A DNA stretch of 64,000 bases from Nemopilema nomurai (taxonomy: Eukaryota; Cnidaria; Scyphozoa; Rhizostomeae; Rhizostomatidae): the NCBI GenBank assembly GCA_003864495.1, contig ML133451.1, positions 505,885-569,884 of the forward strand, in the 5' to 3' direction. Below are positions 37,451-49,010 of this stretch, piece after piece. A model generated the notes under the pieces. The model saw only the letters and a program-made list of their open reading frames with translations. It was not told where the DNA came from and ran no database searches. Made by a program: the position numbers and the translations under genes. Every line of letters starts with the position of its first letter. The stretch's first letter is position 1.

Positions 37451-37557
37451 CGAAAAGATGACACCATAATGAAACACATGTTTATGCATTTAGGCACTCT
37501 TCCAAGCCAACCCCTATTCAATACGAGGCTACTAACATGAAATATGACAGTTTAACA
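37451..37557 (-). repeat. 5' LTR of the Copia element
   Basis: It matches 34073-34159 (GATGACACCATAATGAAAC and CCTATTCAATACGAGGCTAC against GATGACGCCATAATGAAAC and CCTATTCAATATGAGACTAC). On the - strand it starts TGTTAAAC. It carries about 20 bp, including TTTATGCATTTAGGCAC, absent from the other LTR. Confidence 0.85.
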
Positions 37558-37559
37558 TT

Positions 37560-38224
37560 ATGCCTAAGTTAAGTTTGGTTCTTTGTTAAGAAAATTCTTG
37601 CAAGTTTGTAACTTTGATTCAGGTATGAAGATCATTGTTTGCCATCTCTCATAAAGTGCACATACGCAACTTTTCATTAAGTTTTTCATAAAGTGCTTAT
37701 ACTGGGTATACAATGTCGACTATACAAACTGCATCCACTATTGCCATATTGAAATATTTTGGGAATTTAATTAGGTGGAAAGATGGGAACTCGACAGGGG
37801 AGATTATGTTATTTAGCAAAGAGAGGAAACATCTCAGAGAATGTCCATATAACTGATTGAAGTTAATACCTGAAAATTATCCTTCACCTCTGCTTGCCAA
37901 GGTAATCATAGCTATAAACGTTGTCCTACGCTGAGAAAGGGAAAAAGTAAGGCTTTAACTACCAACACAAATGTAGGCAACAGTTCTCCCCAAAGAACGT
38001 GAGTGTTACCAACAAAATGTTACAAATAAAAAAAATTGATTTGGGCGATCAAGGGACAAAAGAAAGACAAGTAGATAAACGAACTAGAACGAAATTTAAA
38101 AGCCTGCTTTCGAAAAACACTCGGGAAAGCCCCTAGTACTCACCTAATGACAATTGCAAAACTGGAAGAAAGGCTTCGTTATTTACAAATAATTTGACAG
38201 GGCCAGTAATATCACACTATTCAT
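37560..38224. other. Gene-free stretch between the Copia element and the satellite
   Basis: No exon, repeat or RNA gene was recognised. Confidence 0.5.
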
Positions 38225-40215
38225 TGATCCGAAGAATAAAGGGCGATGATTAGCACAGTTTCAGGATGCCTAAGTTCTTGTCCTGTTTGTAATTATGGTT
38301 CACTGTTCAGTGATAAATACCGACAATTGCCCGTCGTATCTGTACACAGTAAATAGGCAACTCGACAGGTCTAAAGATGTACATTAACAAGTATATCGGA
38401 AATAAGTATACAGAAAATATTTCACCTTTATAACATCTCACTTATTGAATTTAATCATCCTGTTTTTCCGTCTTTAGTTCAGTTGGCGGATGGTGAGGAT
38501 GGACTCCAAGGGACGGAAATGAATAATTTTGGAAAAATTTTCATCCGGAGAAAAGCAGTGAGTGGTTTGGCTCACTAGCGCGCTTTGATTTTTTTATATT
38601 GTTGTTTTGCTTATTATAAGTATTAGTTTGAGTAGTTTGTTTCCTACCTGTTTCGCATGACGGTGTTCCATCACCATTCATCGTCTTGAAGTGAGGCGTA
38701 GGGGCGATGAGAAACGTCGTTTCAGGTGCCTTAGGTTGTTGTGTTTTTGTAATCACAATCCCCAGTTCAATGTTTAGTACCGACTATGGCCCCTCGGTCA
38801 GTACAGAAGAACATTGAATAGGTATCGTAGGACGGTTATGCGATACCAAGTGGGAGAGTTTTACCATAAACCAATAATTTGGAGCAACTACATGTATCAT
38901 AGTGTTAAGTAGTAGCTTGGGTAGTTTGTTTCCTACCTGTTTCGCATGACGGTGTTCCATCACCATTCATCGCCTTGAAGTAGGGCATAGAGGCGATGAG
39001 AAACGTCGTTTCAGGTGCCTTAGATTGTTGTGTTATTTGTGATCACATTTCCCCGTTCAACGCTTTAGTATGATCATAGCCCATTGGTTATCTACGTAGG
39101 AGCATTGAATAGGCGTATCTCGACGAGGTCTAGGGATATTCACGGGGACAAATTTTGCAGTTTAACCAATAATTTGGAACGACTACAAATAAAATAAAAA
39201 GTTATTTTATTCATAATTCGAGTAATGATTAAAGTAATGGTAAATGGTAATTGAGGTAGTTGTTTCCTACCTGTTTCGCATGACGGTGTTCCATCACCAT
39301 TCATCGCCTTGAAGTGGGGCATAGGGGATGAGAAACGTCGTTTCAGGTGCTTAGGTTGTTGTGTTATTTGTCACAGTTCCCGTTCAACGTTTAGTATGAC
39401 CTAGCCCATTGGCTCTGTACGCAGCAGCTTTGAATAGGCGTATCTCGAACGAGGTCTAGGGATATTCACGGGGACTAACTTCGCAATTTAACCAATAATT
39501 TGGAACGACTACAAATAAAATAATTATTTCATAATTAGAGTAATGATTAAAGTAATTGTAAATGGTAATTTAAGTAGTTTGTTTCCTACCTGTTTCGCAT
39601 GACGGTGTTCCATCACCATTCATCACCTTGAATTAGGGCATAGGGGTGATGAGAAACGTCGTTTCAGGTGCCTTAGGTTATTGTGTTATTTGTGATCACA
39701 GTCCCCCGTTCAACGCTCTAGTATGACTCAGCCCATTGGCTCTACGCAACTTTGAATAGGCGTATCTCGAACGAGAGATCCATGGGGAAATGCGATTTTT
39801 ACGAATTAACCAATGATTAGAAATGACTACACCTAGTGTTACTGATATGTTTGATTTTCCTTATGCTCCCTCTGTCTTCCGAGGCTAAGGGTTACGTTTC
39901 TTCAATTTAAGCATAGTTGGGGATTCAGGACGACGGTTGGAAAGGGATGCTGAGGCTTTTCAGGACGATTTACAACTTCTTCTAACCTGAGAGAGGTGGT
40001 AAGTAGCCAAGAAATTTTTGTTGTATTCTTTGTAGGCCCCTATCATTGGTAAAGTTGCAAGTAGCTCATGCTTTCAGTTGTCCTCACTCTTCATATGCGT
40101 CTTCATTTTCACTTGGTTAGGGTATTTGGACGTTGATAAACGCTTTTCAGGTACCTTAGGCTGTTTTTATCCTTAATCACCTTCCTCTTTCAATGTTCAA
40201 TGCTTAGTTTCACGA
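38225..40215. repeat. Tandem satellite, about six units of 290-480 bp, outer units diverged
   Basis: A conserved core (TTTCCTACCTGTTTCGCATG, CGGTGTTCCATCACCATTCA, then GCGATGAGAAACGTCGTTTC, AGGTGCCTTAGG) recurs near 38639, 38928, 39264 and 39581, spaced 290, 336 and 317 bp. Diverged relatives of the second half flank it near 38225 and 40115. Each unit ends with a CAnT-rich segment and GAATAGG. One or two - strand frames cross some units, but single-base deletions break them in others, so it is not a coding repeat. Confidence 0.88.
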
Positions 40216-40230
40216 ATCATGTCATTTCGC

Positions 40231-40371
40231 AGACAATGGGTTGAGTGGGAAGAGGTTGCAGTTCAGACAATGTTTTGGAACAATCAAAAGAATCAAAAGT
40301 ACTCTTTCTTATTGCTTGGAGCCAAGGGAGTCGATGCAAAGACGTTTGAGAGCTATTTGTTTCCTAAACCA
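40231..40371 (+). other. Exon-like segment, unassigned
   Basis: TTTCGCAG at 40230 and CCAG|GTACTG at 40371 bound a frame reading QWVEWEEVAVQTMFW..FLLLGAKGVDAKTFESYLF. The pattern faintly recalls gag of gypsy-type elements. It could be a relic of a retroelement or a real exon. It is phase-compatible with the exon ending at 33713 but this proves nothing. Confidence 0.3.
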
Positions 40372-43300
40372 GGTACTGATAAGATTTTGGCACTTTTTTA
40401 CTATAATTCTTGTATATTTAGCCGTGTCTTTGTTTAATTTCTTTGACTTGAGATCTCCTTCCTTGGATTTATAAAGAAAGACATTGGATATTGAAAGGAA
40501 AAGCATTATTTTTGAAACGGAAAATGTAAAGACATAGATCCATGCTGTTTTGTTATGATGGCGAAAGTTTCAACCTGAAGCTGTGAAAGCCAGTGACATT
40601 ACAAGGAAGCAATGATTAGTACACATTGGTTGTGAACACAGAAAGGCAAAACGAAACCTTCTACACCGTGACCCGTAAAAAGTCTCGCAAAATCAACTTA
40701 TTCTTAGAAAGATCTTCTTCTTTTTATTAAAGCTCTAATCATTTTGCACCTCTTTTCTCTTTAGATGTGGTTGGGTCATTTGAAAAGACGGTATCGTGGC
40801 CAGCATATTTAAATAAATAACTAGCAACAAGAACGAAAATAGAAAGACTGCATTTGTGGCTAAGGTTTGGGAGACCCCATTGGAGAAGAAGACAAAGAGG
40901 CTTTTTATCTGTACCAGGTAAGTCCTGTCTTCTCACTTCTTTATGTTGCAGTTTTGACACGGCAAAAAAGACATTCTACAATCCTGGATGAGATGTTGCG
41001 TACGAGGAGCAGTATAAAATGTGAACGGCAACAGGGACGCATGCAATGTGCAAAGTTTGCAGATATTGAGCTTGCAAAAAGGAAATCGAGCTTTTAGAAG
41101 TTGTAACTTACAGGATTAGCCAAAAAGAATTTAATTGCACAGGGTTGTATGTTAAGCAATTTATGAAACTAGAATTTTGATGTAGTCAGCAACTAGTGGT
41201 TTTTTCAATGCTTCAAAACTTCACGATTATTCTCTGATTTGATTACATTTTCAAGATATGAATGTCACCAATTTGTAGATCATTTATATTTTGAATTCTT
41301 AAGTCCCCACACAACACTTTCAAGTTTCAAAATCTGGTATTTGTAGTTTATTTGGTATCATTTTCGCAGGAAAATGTGTAGAATCACGAAGAGCTTCATA
41401 CTATCTTTCGATGGCTTAGTCTATCTGTAATCTTTTCTTTCCATCAGGATAAAACTCAATTAGTGTTTTTTCTAACCAATTTGTTTTAATTCTAGAAAAT
41501 GTTCCTCACATGGTTGTGAACGGAAAACAGCCTGTGAAAATTGGCCAACGAAAGACAAGAGACAGAAATGAGAAATTCTGTTCATTAAACGAAGCAAAAC
41601 ACGATCCATGTACATGAATCAAATTACAACCCTCTACCAATGTGCATACCTCATCCTGGTTTCAACCAAAAGTAAGAAGTGTTGCTTTGTACTCATTCTA
41701 TCCCCTTGGTGTCATAGTGCTTACGGCGAAAATTGTGACTAGAATGCATTTTCGAATGTACCATTCCATCGTCTTGATAAAAAGGTAGCGAAATATGCTT
41801 TTAGTTAAGCCAAATACCTGCGAGGAGAACTTGATGGCCTATGCGACGGGAACCTGATGATCGATGAGTCATTCCAATTAACGTTAAGTGTGGCAGTCAC
41901 CTTGAAATCATAGTGAGAACTATCTTTTAAACAGTAAGTTATACTGAAATTTATTGTACCATCAACCTAGGCTTCATTGCTGATGTAAGAATGCTACCTG
42001 TATTTGCTCTTCTATTGAAATATGCCTATAGCTTTGTGAATTATTTTCATAAAATGCGAAACTAGACTTTCTTTCAACTGGCCTTTTATCAACTCTTTTC
42101 AATGCAACAAGCTCTTGTCAGATAAATATCCGTTGTACTCCATTTATTATTATGGTTAAGAGACATTTAGTAGATTCTTGTGATATGCATTATGATTCTG
42201 TCGGAGGAAAGTTCCACGCTTCAAGTATGCCTACGCTTCAAGTCAAAAGACTTCAACTTCGTTTTTCGTATTGTGAGACTTTCAGTTAAAAGGATGACTG
42301 ACGAATGCTTAATTAGACACAAATTTATATTTGCTCTGAGTGGTCGTTATCACAGCCAGCCAATTCTAACAAGCAACATCTCTATCTTTAATTAATGATT
42401 TAACAGGACTTAGAAATTTAGTTTCGGTGAAAACGTAATTGGAATAGAAAACGAGGTATTTCTCTGAACTTTCTATTCTTGAGCTTAATTTGAATTCCGT
42501 GCCCAAACGATTATCCACTAAAGTCTCTCGCTTTTCCCATTTGATAAGGGCTACCATGGACTATGGGGCTACAAGGGACTTCAGCTAAGTGTGGGCTAAA
42601 GTATCTTATTCCTTTGTGAACAACAATACAAAGAAGATTTGGCCATCTTTTCGTGAAGTTTATTTTGCCAATCGCAGAATGATCTGTAAATTCCTGCTTT
42701 CCTTACCCTTTTGGAAGAAAATACATTACTTTTAACTTCGCTTCACATCATTTTTAGCTTCTTAACTGAAAAATAGCTTCACTAAAGGAGCCGTAAATCT
42801 GTCTTTTTGGTCCAGACAAGAATCAATGTATAGATGCTCCGTTAATTGTTATGCTAAAGTTTGACATGTCCCTCTCCAATTACAAAGCTCAGATACGCTA
42901 GGAATCGTGTAACCTATTCATTTTGGTTCATTAGTTTGCAGATAAATATAAATACACAACATGAAGACTTTATAATGAAATTTCGATGTATTCTAGATTC
43001 CCAACAAGTGGCGTGCTTTGTTCAAACAAATGTGGAACTGTGGTCTCATGTGATTACAGAAAGGTGGTCACATCAAGGTGACCGCTATCATGGCTTCAAA
43101 AACAAGTCCAGTTGCTCGATCCACTCCTTTTTAAAGCAGTGATTGAAGTGGCGGTTTGTTTCAGCAAGAATTGGTACTCGAATGCATTCAATATAATGTG
43201 ACAAGAATTTACTGTCTCATGTGTAATTATGCGGAGGCTTAGATCCGCCCCTGTTTTCCCTACCATCAATGAGGGTTCACTTTTCCTTCCAGTACTGATA

Positions 43301-45498
43301 TACCGAAAAGGCAGCAACCGCAACTTTTTCAAAGCATTAACCGCTTCTCTTTCCTGAGTGTGCGGAAATTTGATTGAATAAAAGCAATATTGAATAAAGG
43401 TATTTGACAAACACTCTATGATATCCATTTCAGTAGAAGGGCAAAAAACAATCAAATGTAAAAAAACTTGAGCTAAGACGTTTTGTTCTCGATATAGATT
43501 TTTGGTCTTTTCAGTCCATATTATTGCATAAGATTTCTGGAAGATTATGGTTTGCAGAATGCAACATACAATATAATTTGCTACATAGTACGCGAGAAAT
43601 ACCAAAAAGATGTGAATAAATGAAAAGTTGTCTGTAGTTTGAGACAGCATTCTAGTCCTAGTAAAGCGAGTATTGCATTAAAATGCCATCGTCACGCAAG
43701 CTATACTTTCCTTAAGATGGTGGTAAAACCGCCAAAGAAACGTTTGATTTCTGGCGTTGCTTCTTGACAAACATGGCATTCATGAAGGTCTCTTGACAGT
43801 GATGTGGCTGGACCATTTTGGTTGGGTGGCGTTTAGAAAAAAAGTGGCCAACTTTACTTTTCTGACCAACTTTTTCTCCACAGAAGGTTTCGAGATTTCG
43901 AGTACTGAAGACTAAACCCTACTACTCTAAAATTTTTGGATGCTCGGGTGCAGGTAGGAGATATGCTGGAAAATGAAGGAAGATTGGAACATGGAATTGA
44001 CGACAGGTCACGTAGTGTAGTGGAATTGGGTGTTGAAACGCTCTAATCCTGACAAATATGATATAAATCTGTAATTTGGCACAGATGTTCTATTCTATGT
44101 TAGATATGACAAAAAAGCCCCATTAATTGGGAATTGGAAACCCCATATATGGGCGAGCCCCATAGTGGCCAACCGACAACAGGGAATCAAATCTTTTTTT
44201 CGCCAAAACTACATAACATGTACATCTTCTGAAAGGAAAATGCATTATGTACAACTTTTTTAAACATGTTTACCGTTAGTAAGTGAGTTCAATTAAAAGG
44301 TGGAATAAAGAAAAGGCCAAGCGAATATTGAAATGGCGCGCAGATAATTATGCAATAAATGGAATGTGTGCCTTATGTAACGAATAATTCGAGAAAGAGT
44401 CAGCGGTGAAGGTAAGGATGAAAGGACTGAAAACACAGACCCGAGTCAGTGGAGAAAGATATTTTTCTGACTTGCAAAGGTACGTTTTATCAATTAGTGC
44501 TGGTGATACTATGTGAATAAATGTAATAAAGTTTGGAGCATTTTAAGTCGAAATGTATTTATGATAGACGTCCATAATAGACGCAGTGTTAACTTCTTCT
44601 TTAGCTACTTGAATAATCCCCTATTGGTACAGTCGTGGTTCATTGTGACTGCAGAAGAATGTTGGTTGACACAAGAAAGGCGTCTACAGCAGATCCTCCA
44701 AGAAAGAAGCTACAATCTCTGCCAAAAGTAATTGGAACACCTTGAACATTAAGTGATTCTTCAACCCCCGTTCTATTCCTGTGTCCCCTTTTAGGTTGCA
44801 ACCCCTTCCCCCTAAAACATTGTTGGATCGTTAGGTGAAAGCCATAGCTATATGTAAATTCATCACTTGAGTTTGTAGAGTTATTTTCTTTTGCGCTACA
44901 CAACATTGTTTGAGGGGCGAGGTGATTAAGCACGCTGCGCGATGCGTAAATTAGAGCAAGTGTTCCAGACTTTTGGCAGAGATTGGAGCATGTTTTCTCT
45001 GCTCCACAGTAGCTGAGCGCAAGGGTTCAATTCAGAACTATGCCTTTATTGTCAATACTCATTTCTCGATGGGTGAGCAGAGTTGATGAAAGGGGTACAT
45101 GCGCGTCTGCTCACATGCAATAATCTCATTTTTATATTATTTTTGTCGGGGTAAAGCCGTAATTCTACTACACTAACAAGCTCCAGTAGAGCAACATATT
45201 TTGCTAATTCTTTAAATTTTAAAGCAGACATTCGAAACATTTGAAAAATAATTTTGAATCGGACACTTTTTTTTATCGAATAAGCAAGAGGTAGTCTCAC
45301 CTTTACCGATTCCCTTAAAGTGCATATGACACGAACAGTTTTATTCGCTTAAACTATCAACTAAACATCGCTGGTAACGATGGTGAACTTCGATTTTTCA
45401 TTTTCAACGTACTTTTCTCGAAAATCGGGGTTTTCTGACACTCACTTTGGCCAAAATGTGTCATAAGAAAAACGCGGTCGGGCAGGCGGTCACATGAC
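40372..45498. other. Long stretch with no gene recognised
   Basis: Only isolated frames occur. One possible short exon ends at 40918 with CAG|GTAAGT, but its acceptor is weak. A 184-codon - strand frame is listed separately. No RNA gene or recognisable repeat was seen. Confidence 0.45.
43096..43650 (-). other. 184-codon open frame, unassigned
   Basis: An unbroken - strand frame starts MLSQTTDNFSFIHIF and has one hydrophobic stretch near residues 10-35 that could span a membrane. The rest is not recognisable. AT-rich DNA can give such frames by chance, although 184 codons is long for this window. There is no visible promoter or polyadenylation signal tied to it. Confidence 0.25.
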
Positions 45499-46154
45499 CT
45501 CTGTGACGTAAAGTGGTTGTGTATCGTTCAAATAGAACTGAGCTGCTGTATGGTTTGACTATGTGATGGCACAACTGTTCTCCCCCAGAGGGGTTTTTTG
45601 CATTATTATTACTCAAGCAATGTCTGAAAACTGCTGCACCAACAGAAGCTCGATGCATTGTTTAACTTTGCACAAGTTTTGACGTTCTCCTCGATACCTG
45701 TTTTTGACACCAGAAACACTCTGGTGGGGTTCTGCCTATTGTATTGGTTCCCCGGCAGTACACTATTTTAAGGCATATATAGTATTGGGGGCTCCAGACT
45801 CCTGCTTCTGATGGCTTTGACAGATACTAAAAGTTCCTGGTAACTGGACAATCTACTACATTAGGCACTCCTTGCCTCACCAATGTCAATGTCAGCATTT
45901 TTGTACATTAAAACATCCCTGATGTTAATTTTTCAGTTAGTTTGATAACTTTCTAAAATATTTGCTATACATAATCAAACTAAATCAATATCTCCTGTAA
46001 TGTTTAAAATATTTAATTAAAACTTTCTTTGGGGTACAGATGCAAAATTCAAGCGAGAAAATTGATTAACAAAAACAAAAAATGTGTACATATTTAATTA
46101 TTTCTCTTTATTATTTTCATTTTATAGCTTTCACATTTCAAAGTTTATTGTTAG

Positions 46155-46391
46155 GTAAACGTGATACACAAGTATTTGTTAAAAACCAGTGCGAAATATC
46201 TTCCACAGCTCATAAAAGGAACAAACATTCATGAGAGACCATCGACTACTGAGGCGACAAGTTTATCCGATGTTGCATCCACTTCAACTGCAAAAGTAGA
46301 CACAGAATACCAGATAAGCGACTCTGTTCAACTTGATGAGCCTGACCAAAAAGAGCGTGATTTTTGGATTCAATGTACACCCGGTCCGTGA
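46155..46391 (+). pseudogene. Copy A terminal exon of a possible THAP-type gene
   Basis: It corresponds to 48096-48332 in copy B with several substitutions and ends at the same stop (..DFWIQCTPGP). The exon that would precede it in copy B (47576-47640) is missing from copy A, so the copy A gene is probably broken. Confidence 0.4.
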
Positions 46392-46800
46392 TGCACTCAA
46401 AAACAAGCTTCCGATACGCCGCAGTACAAGCTTCCCATGGACTTCCTTGGCAGCATCGGTACTCCCTTGCACCAACAAGAAGCCCAGTTTGACACTTACC
46501 ACACACACACCTAAGAATTAATAACAATCAAAATATAAACCAACCCCAAGCCGTTTTCGTTTTGGCAAGTCATATTTTAACTTTGCCCACAAAACTCATC
46601 AGCCTAGGCTAGGCCATTTTTGGAAAACTTTTATCAGGTTATGGTACCTGAAAACAGCCACGATGCAAAGCGAATACGGAATTTCTAACTTTAAAACTCA
46701 ATGACGATTTATCCTCCTCACCATTCATTCAGAGGAATAATTCCTCGCCGTCGATCAAGCAGTTGGGAAGGCCGTATCCTCATCTTCTGCCTGGTCTCTT
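46246..46800 (-). pseudogene. Copy A of the P2X7-tail-like gene, first exon truncated
   Basis: The second exon (about 46246-46510) encodes CVCGKCQTGLLVGAREYRCC and CTAAYRKLVFECITDRVYIE, and the end of the first exon (..RRRGIIPLNEW) is present near 46718-46800. The region carrying the start codon and promoter in copy B is absent here. Sequence directly upstream is instead that found further upstream in copy B. No alternative promoter was identified. Confidence 0.6.
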
Positions 46801-47575
46801 TCGTCAGATTTTGAAGCAAAAAATCGACTTTGAAACAGCTGTAACTACGAAAGTACACGTCTTTCGAAAATTTTAAGGTTATTTTCGTAATCAGCGTACT
46901 CGATTTAGTCAGACGGTGAAATAAAAATTTTCGTGTCATATGCACTTTAAGTCAAAGTTGTGTCTTTTCTAGGTAGTTTCAAGCACAGATAACATTCTAC
47001 TTCTTCAATTTCCAACAGTTTCTGTCGCATGAAAGGGAATAGCATAACCTTTCTTCGTCGATTTACAGCTGCAATGTGATTCTGGCTGTCATCCCGTCTC
47101 CATTTTCTCGTGTGGACGGGGTTTTCTTTTCTTTCATACTTCTTTACGCTTGGGCAAATGGTGGTCGACCTTTAGTCAGCAAATGTCTCACCATAAGTTC
47201 GAAATGATGGAGTTTTACCAGTGTAATATGCCTCTTTCCACAGCATTTGGAAACTAGCGCAGGCAACAACATCAAATTTTACGCTCCGTGCGCTACGATT
47301 CTTGGCCTGCGCGCAATAGACCCTGCTTAGTANCCTCTGTGACGTAAAGTGGTTGTGTATCGTTCAAATAGAACTGAGCTGCTGTATGGTTTGACTATGT
47401 GATGGCACAACTGTTCTCCCCGAGAGGGGTTTTTTGCATTATTATTACTCAAGCAATGTCTGAAAACTGCTGCACCAATAGAAGCTCGATGCATTGTTTA
47501 ACTTTGCACAAGTTTTGACGTTCTCCTCGATACCTGTTTTTGACACCAGAAACACCAAAACATTCCTTTGATGAG

Positions 47576-48332
47576 ATGCTGTACCTTCAGTCCGCAAACC
47601 AAAACAAGACGAAGAGCTTGGCAAGCGTCAAAAGCTCATGGTGAGTAATATGTTTGATATTGTTTTGGATAACTGCCTATTGTATTGCTTCCCCGCCAGT
47701 ACACTATTTTAAGGCATATATAGTATTGGGGGCTCCAGACTCCTGCTTCTGATGGCCTTGACAGATACTAGAAGTTCCTGGTAACTGGACAATCTACTAC
47801 ATTAGGCACTCCTTGCCTCACCAATGTCAATGTCAGCATTTTTGTACATTAAAACATCCCTGATGTTAATTTTTCAGTTAGTTTGATAACTTTCTAAAAT
47901 AATTGCAATACATAATCAAACTAATTCAATATCTCCTGTAATGTTTAAAATATTTAATTAAAACTTTCTTTGGGGTACAGATGCAAAATTCAAGCGAGAA
48001 AATTGATTAACAAAAACAAAACATGTGTACATATTTAATTATTTCTCTTTATTATTTTCATTTTATAGCTTTCACATTTCAAAGTTTATTGTTAGGTAAA
48101 CGTGATTCACAAGTATTTGTTAAAAACCAGTACGAAATATCCTCCACAGCTCATAAAAGGAACAAACATTGATGAGAGACCATCGACTACTGAGGCGACA
48201 AGTTTATCCGATGTTGCATCCACTTCAACTGCAAAAGTAGAAACAGAAAGCCAGATAAGCGACTTCGTTCAACTTGAAGAGCCTGACCAAAAAGAGCGTG
48301 ATTTTTGGATTCAATGTACACCCGGTCCGTGA
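47576..48332 (+). CDS. Possible C-terminal exons of a THAP-type protein (copy B)
   Basis: Exon 47576-47640, with acceptor ATGAG and donor ATG|GTGAGT, encodes AVPSVRKPKQDEELGKRQKL. The AVPS.. motif followed by basic residues is how a THAP zinc-finger domain typically ends. It joins in phase to 48096-48332 (starts VNVIHKYLLKT, ends DFWIQCTPGP and stop). A frame starting near 47457 (MSENCCTNRSSMHCLTLHKF) could be a damaged domain start, but a full C2CH domain is not visible. The last exon overlaps the P2X7-tail-like gene on the other strand. It may be a fragment. Confidence 0.35.
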
Positions 48333-48883
48333 TGCCCTCAAAAACAAGCTTCCGATACGCCGCAGTACAAGCTTCCCATGGACTTCCTTGGCAGCATCGG
48401 TACTCCCTTGCACCAACAAGAAGCCCAGTTTGACACTTACCACACACACACCTAAGAATTAATAACAATAAAAATATAAACCAACCCCAAGCCGTTTTCG
48501 TTTTGGCAAGTCATATTTTAACTTTGCCCACAAAACTCATCAGCCTAGGCTAGGCCATTTTTGGAAAACTTTTATCAGGTTATGGTACCTGAAAACAGCC
48601 ACGATGCAAAGCGAATACGGAATTTCTAACTTTAAAACTCAATGACGATTTATCCTACTCACCATTCATTCAGAGGAATAATTCCTCGCCGTCGATCAAG
48701 CAGTTGGGAAGGCCGTATCCTCATCTTCTGACTGGTCTCTTTCGATTGCCGTGCCAGCTTCGCCTGGCTCCGCGTCCGAATTTCCCCCAGACGAAACGAA
48801 TTGTTCGTTCTGGTATGGTAAAAAAGCCCACCAGAAGCACCTATAAGCTCTTCTTGTTCACTTTCTTCGAAAACTGAAGCCAT
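48187..48883 (-). CDS. P2X7-receptor-tail-like zinc-binding protein, two exons (copy B)
   Basis: Exon 1 is 48883-48663 (MASVFEESEQEELIGASGG onward, ending ..RRRGIIPLNEW) and exon 2 is 48451-48187. The donor AATG|GTGAGT and acceptor TTCTTAG join in phase through a TGG codon. The join gives EWCVCGKCQTGLL..EYRCCQG, the cysteine pattern CxCGxC..CC of the intracellular tail domain of vertebrate P2X7 receptors, which in invertebrates is often found in stand-alone proteins without the channel. No transmembrane channel part is present. The predicted length is about 160 residues. The CITD motif cysteine seen in copy A is glycine in copy B. The function is unknown; zinc or nucleotide binding is inferred from the vertebrate domain. 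Confidence 0.6.
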
Positions 48884-48984
48884 CGAGCTCTAACATTCTC
48901 TGTCGACACGATTACATGGTCGCAAGTAAAATTCCGCCGTACTGTTTCTTGTTAGGAAGCAATCTAAACTTTTCACTAACACAA

Positions 48985-49010
48985 CTACTTTACGTCACTT
49001 CCTGTCAAAC
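48985..49010 (-). promoter_or_regulatory. ETS/CRE-type promoter motif of the copy B P2X7-tail-like gene
   Basis: The - strand reads ACAGGAAGTGACGTAAAG about 105 bp upstream of the start codon. It combines an ETS core (GGAAGT) with a CRE-like TGACGTAA. It lies inside the segment that copy A lacks. Confidence 0.5.

Larger units (their letters stand above)
34073..37557 (-). mobile_element. Ty1/Copia-type LTR retrotransposon, degenerate, structurally nearly complete
   Basis: Reading on the - strand from 37557 to 34073, the parts are 5' LTR, primer-binding site, gag with a CCHC knuckle, protease, GAG-pre-integrase and integrase zinc finger, then unrelated filler, RVT_2 reverse transcriptase, RNase H, polypurine tract and 3' LTR. 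The element is about 3.5 kb, short for the class, because the integrase core is missing. TATGC lies at the left edge (34068-34072) and at the right edge (37559-37563, one base offset), a possible target-site duplication. Stops and frameshifts break every domain, so it cannot move on its own. Confidence 0.88.

Noticed and set aside
38541..39322. Minus-strand repeated exon (PHFK.MNGDGTPSCET) in each satellite unit
   Set aside because: Single-base deletions break the frame in other units and there is no consistent acceptor, so it is treated as a noncoding satellite.
38225..40215. CRISPR-like array
   Set aside because: Units are about 300 bp and the whole unit is repeated, with no short-repeat/unique-spacer pattern. 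The genome is eukaryotic.
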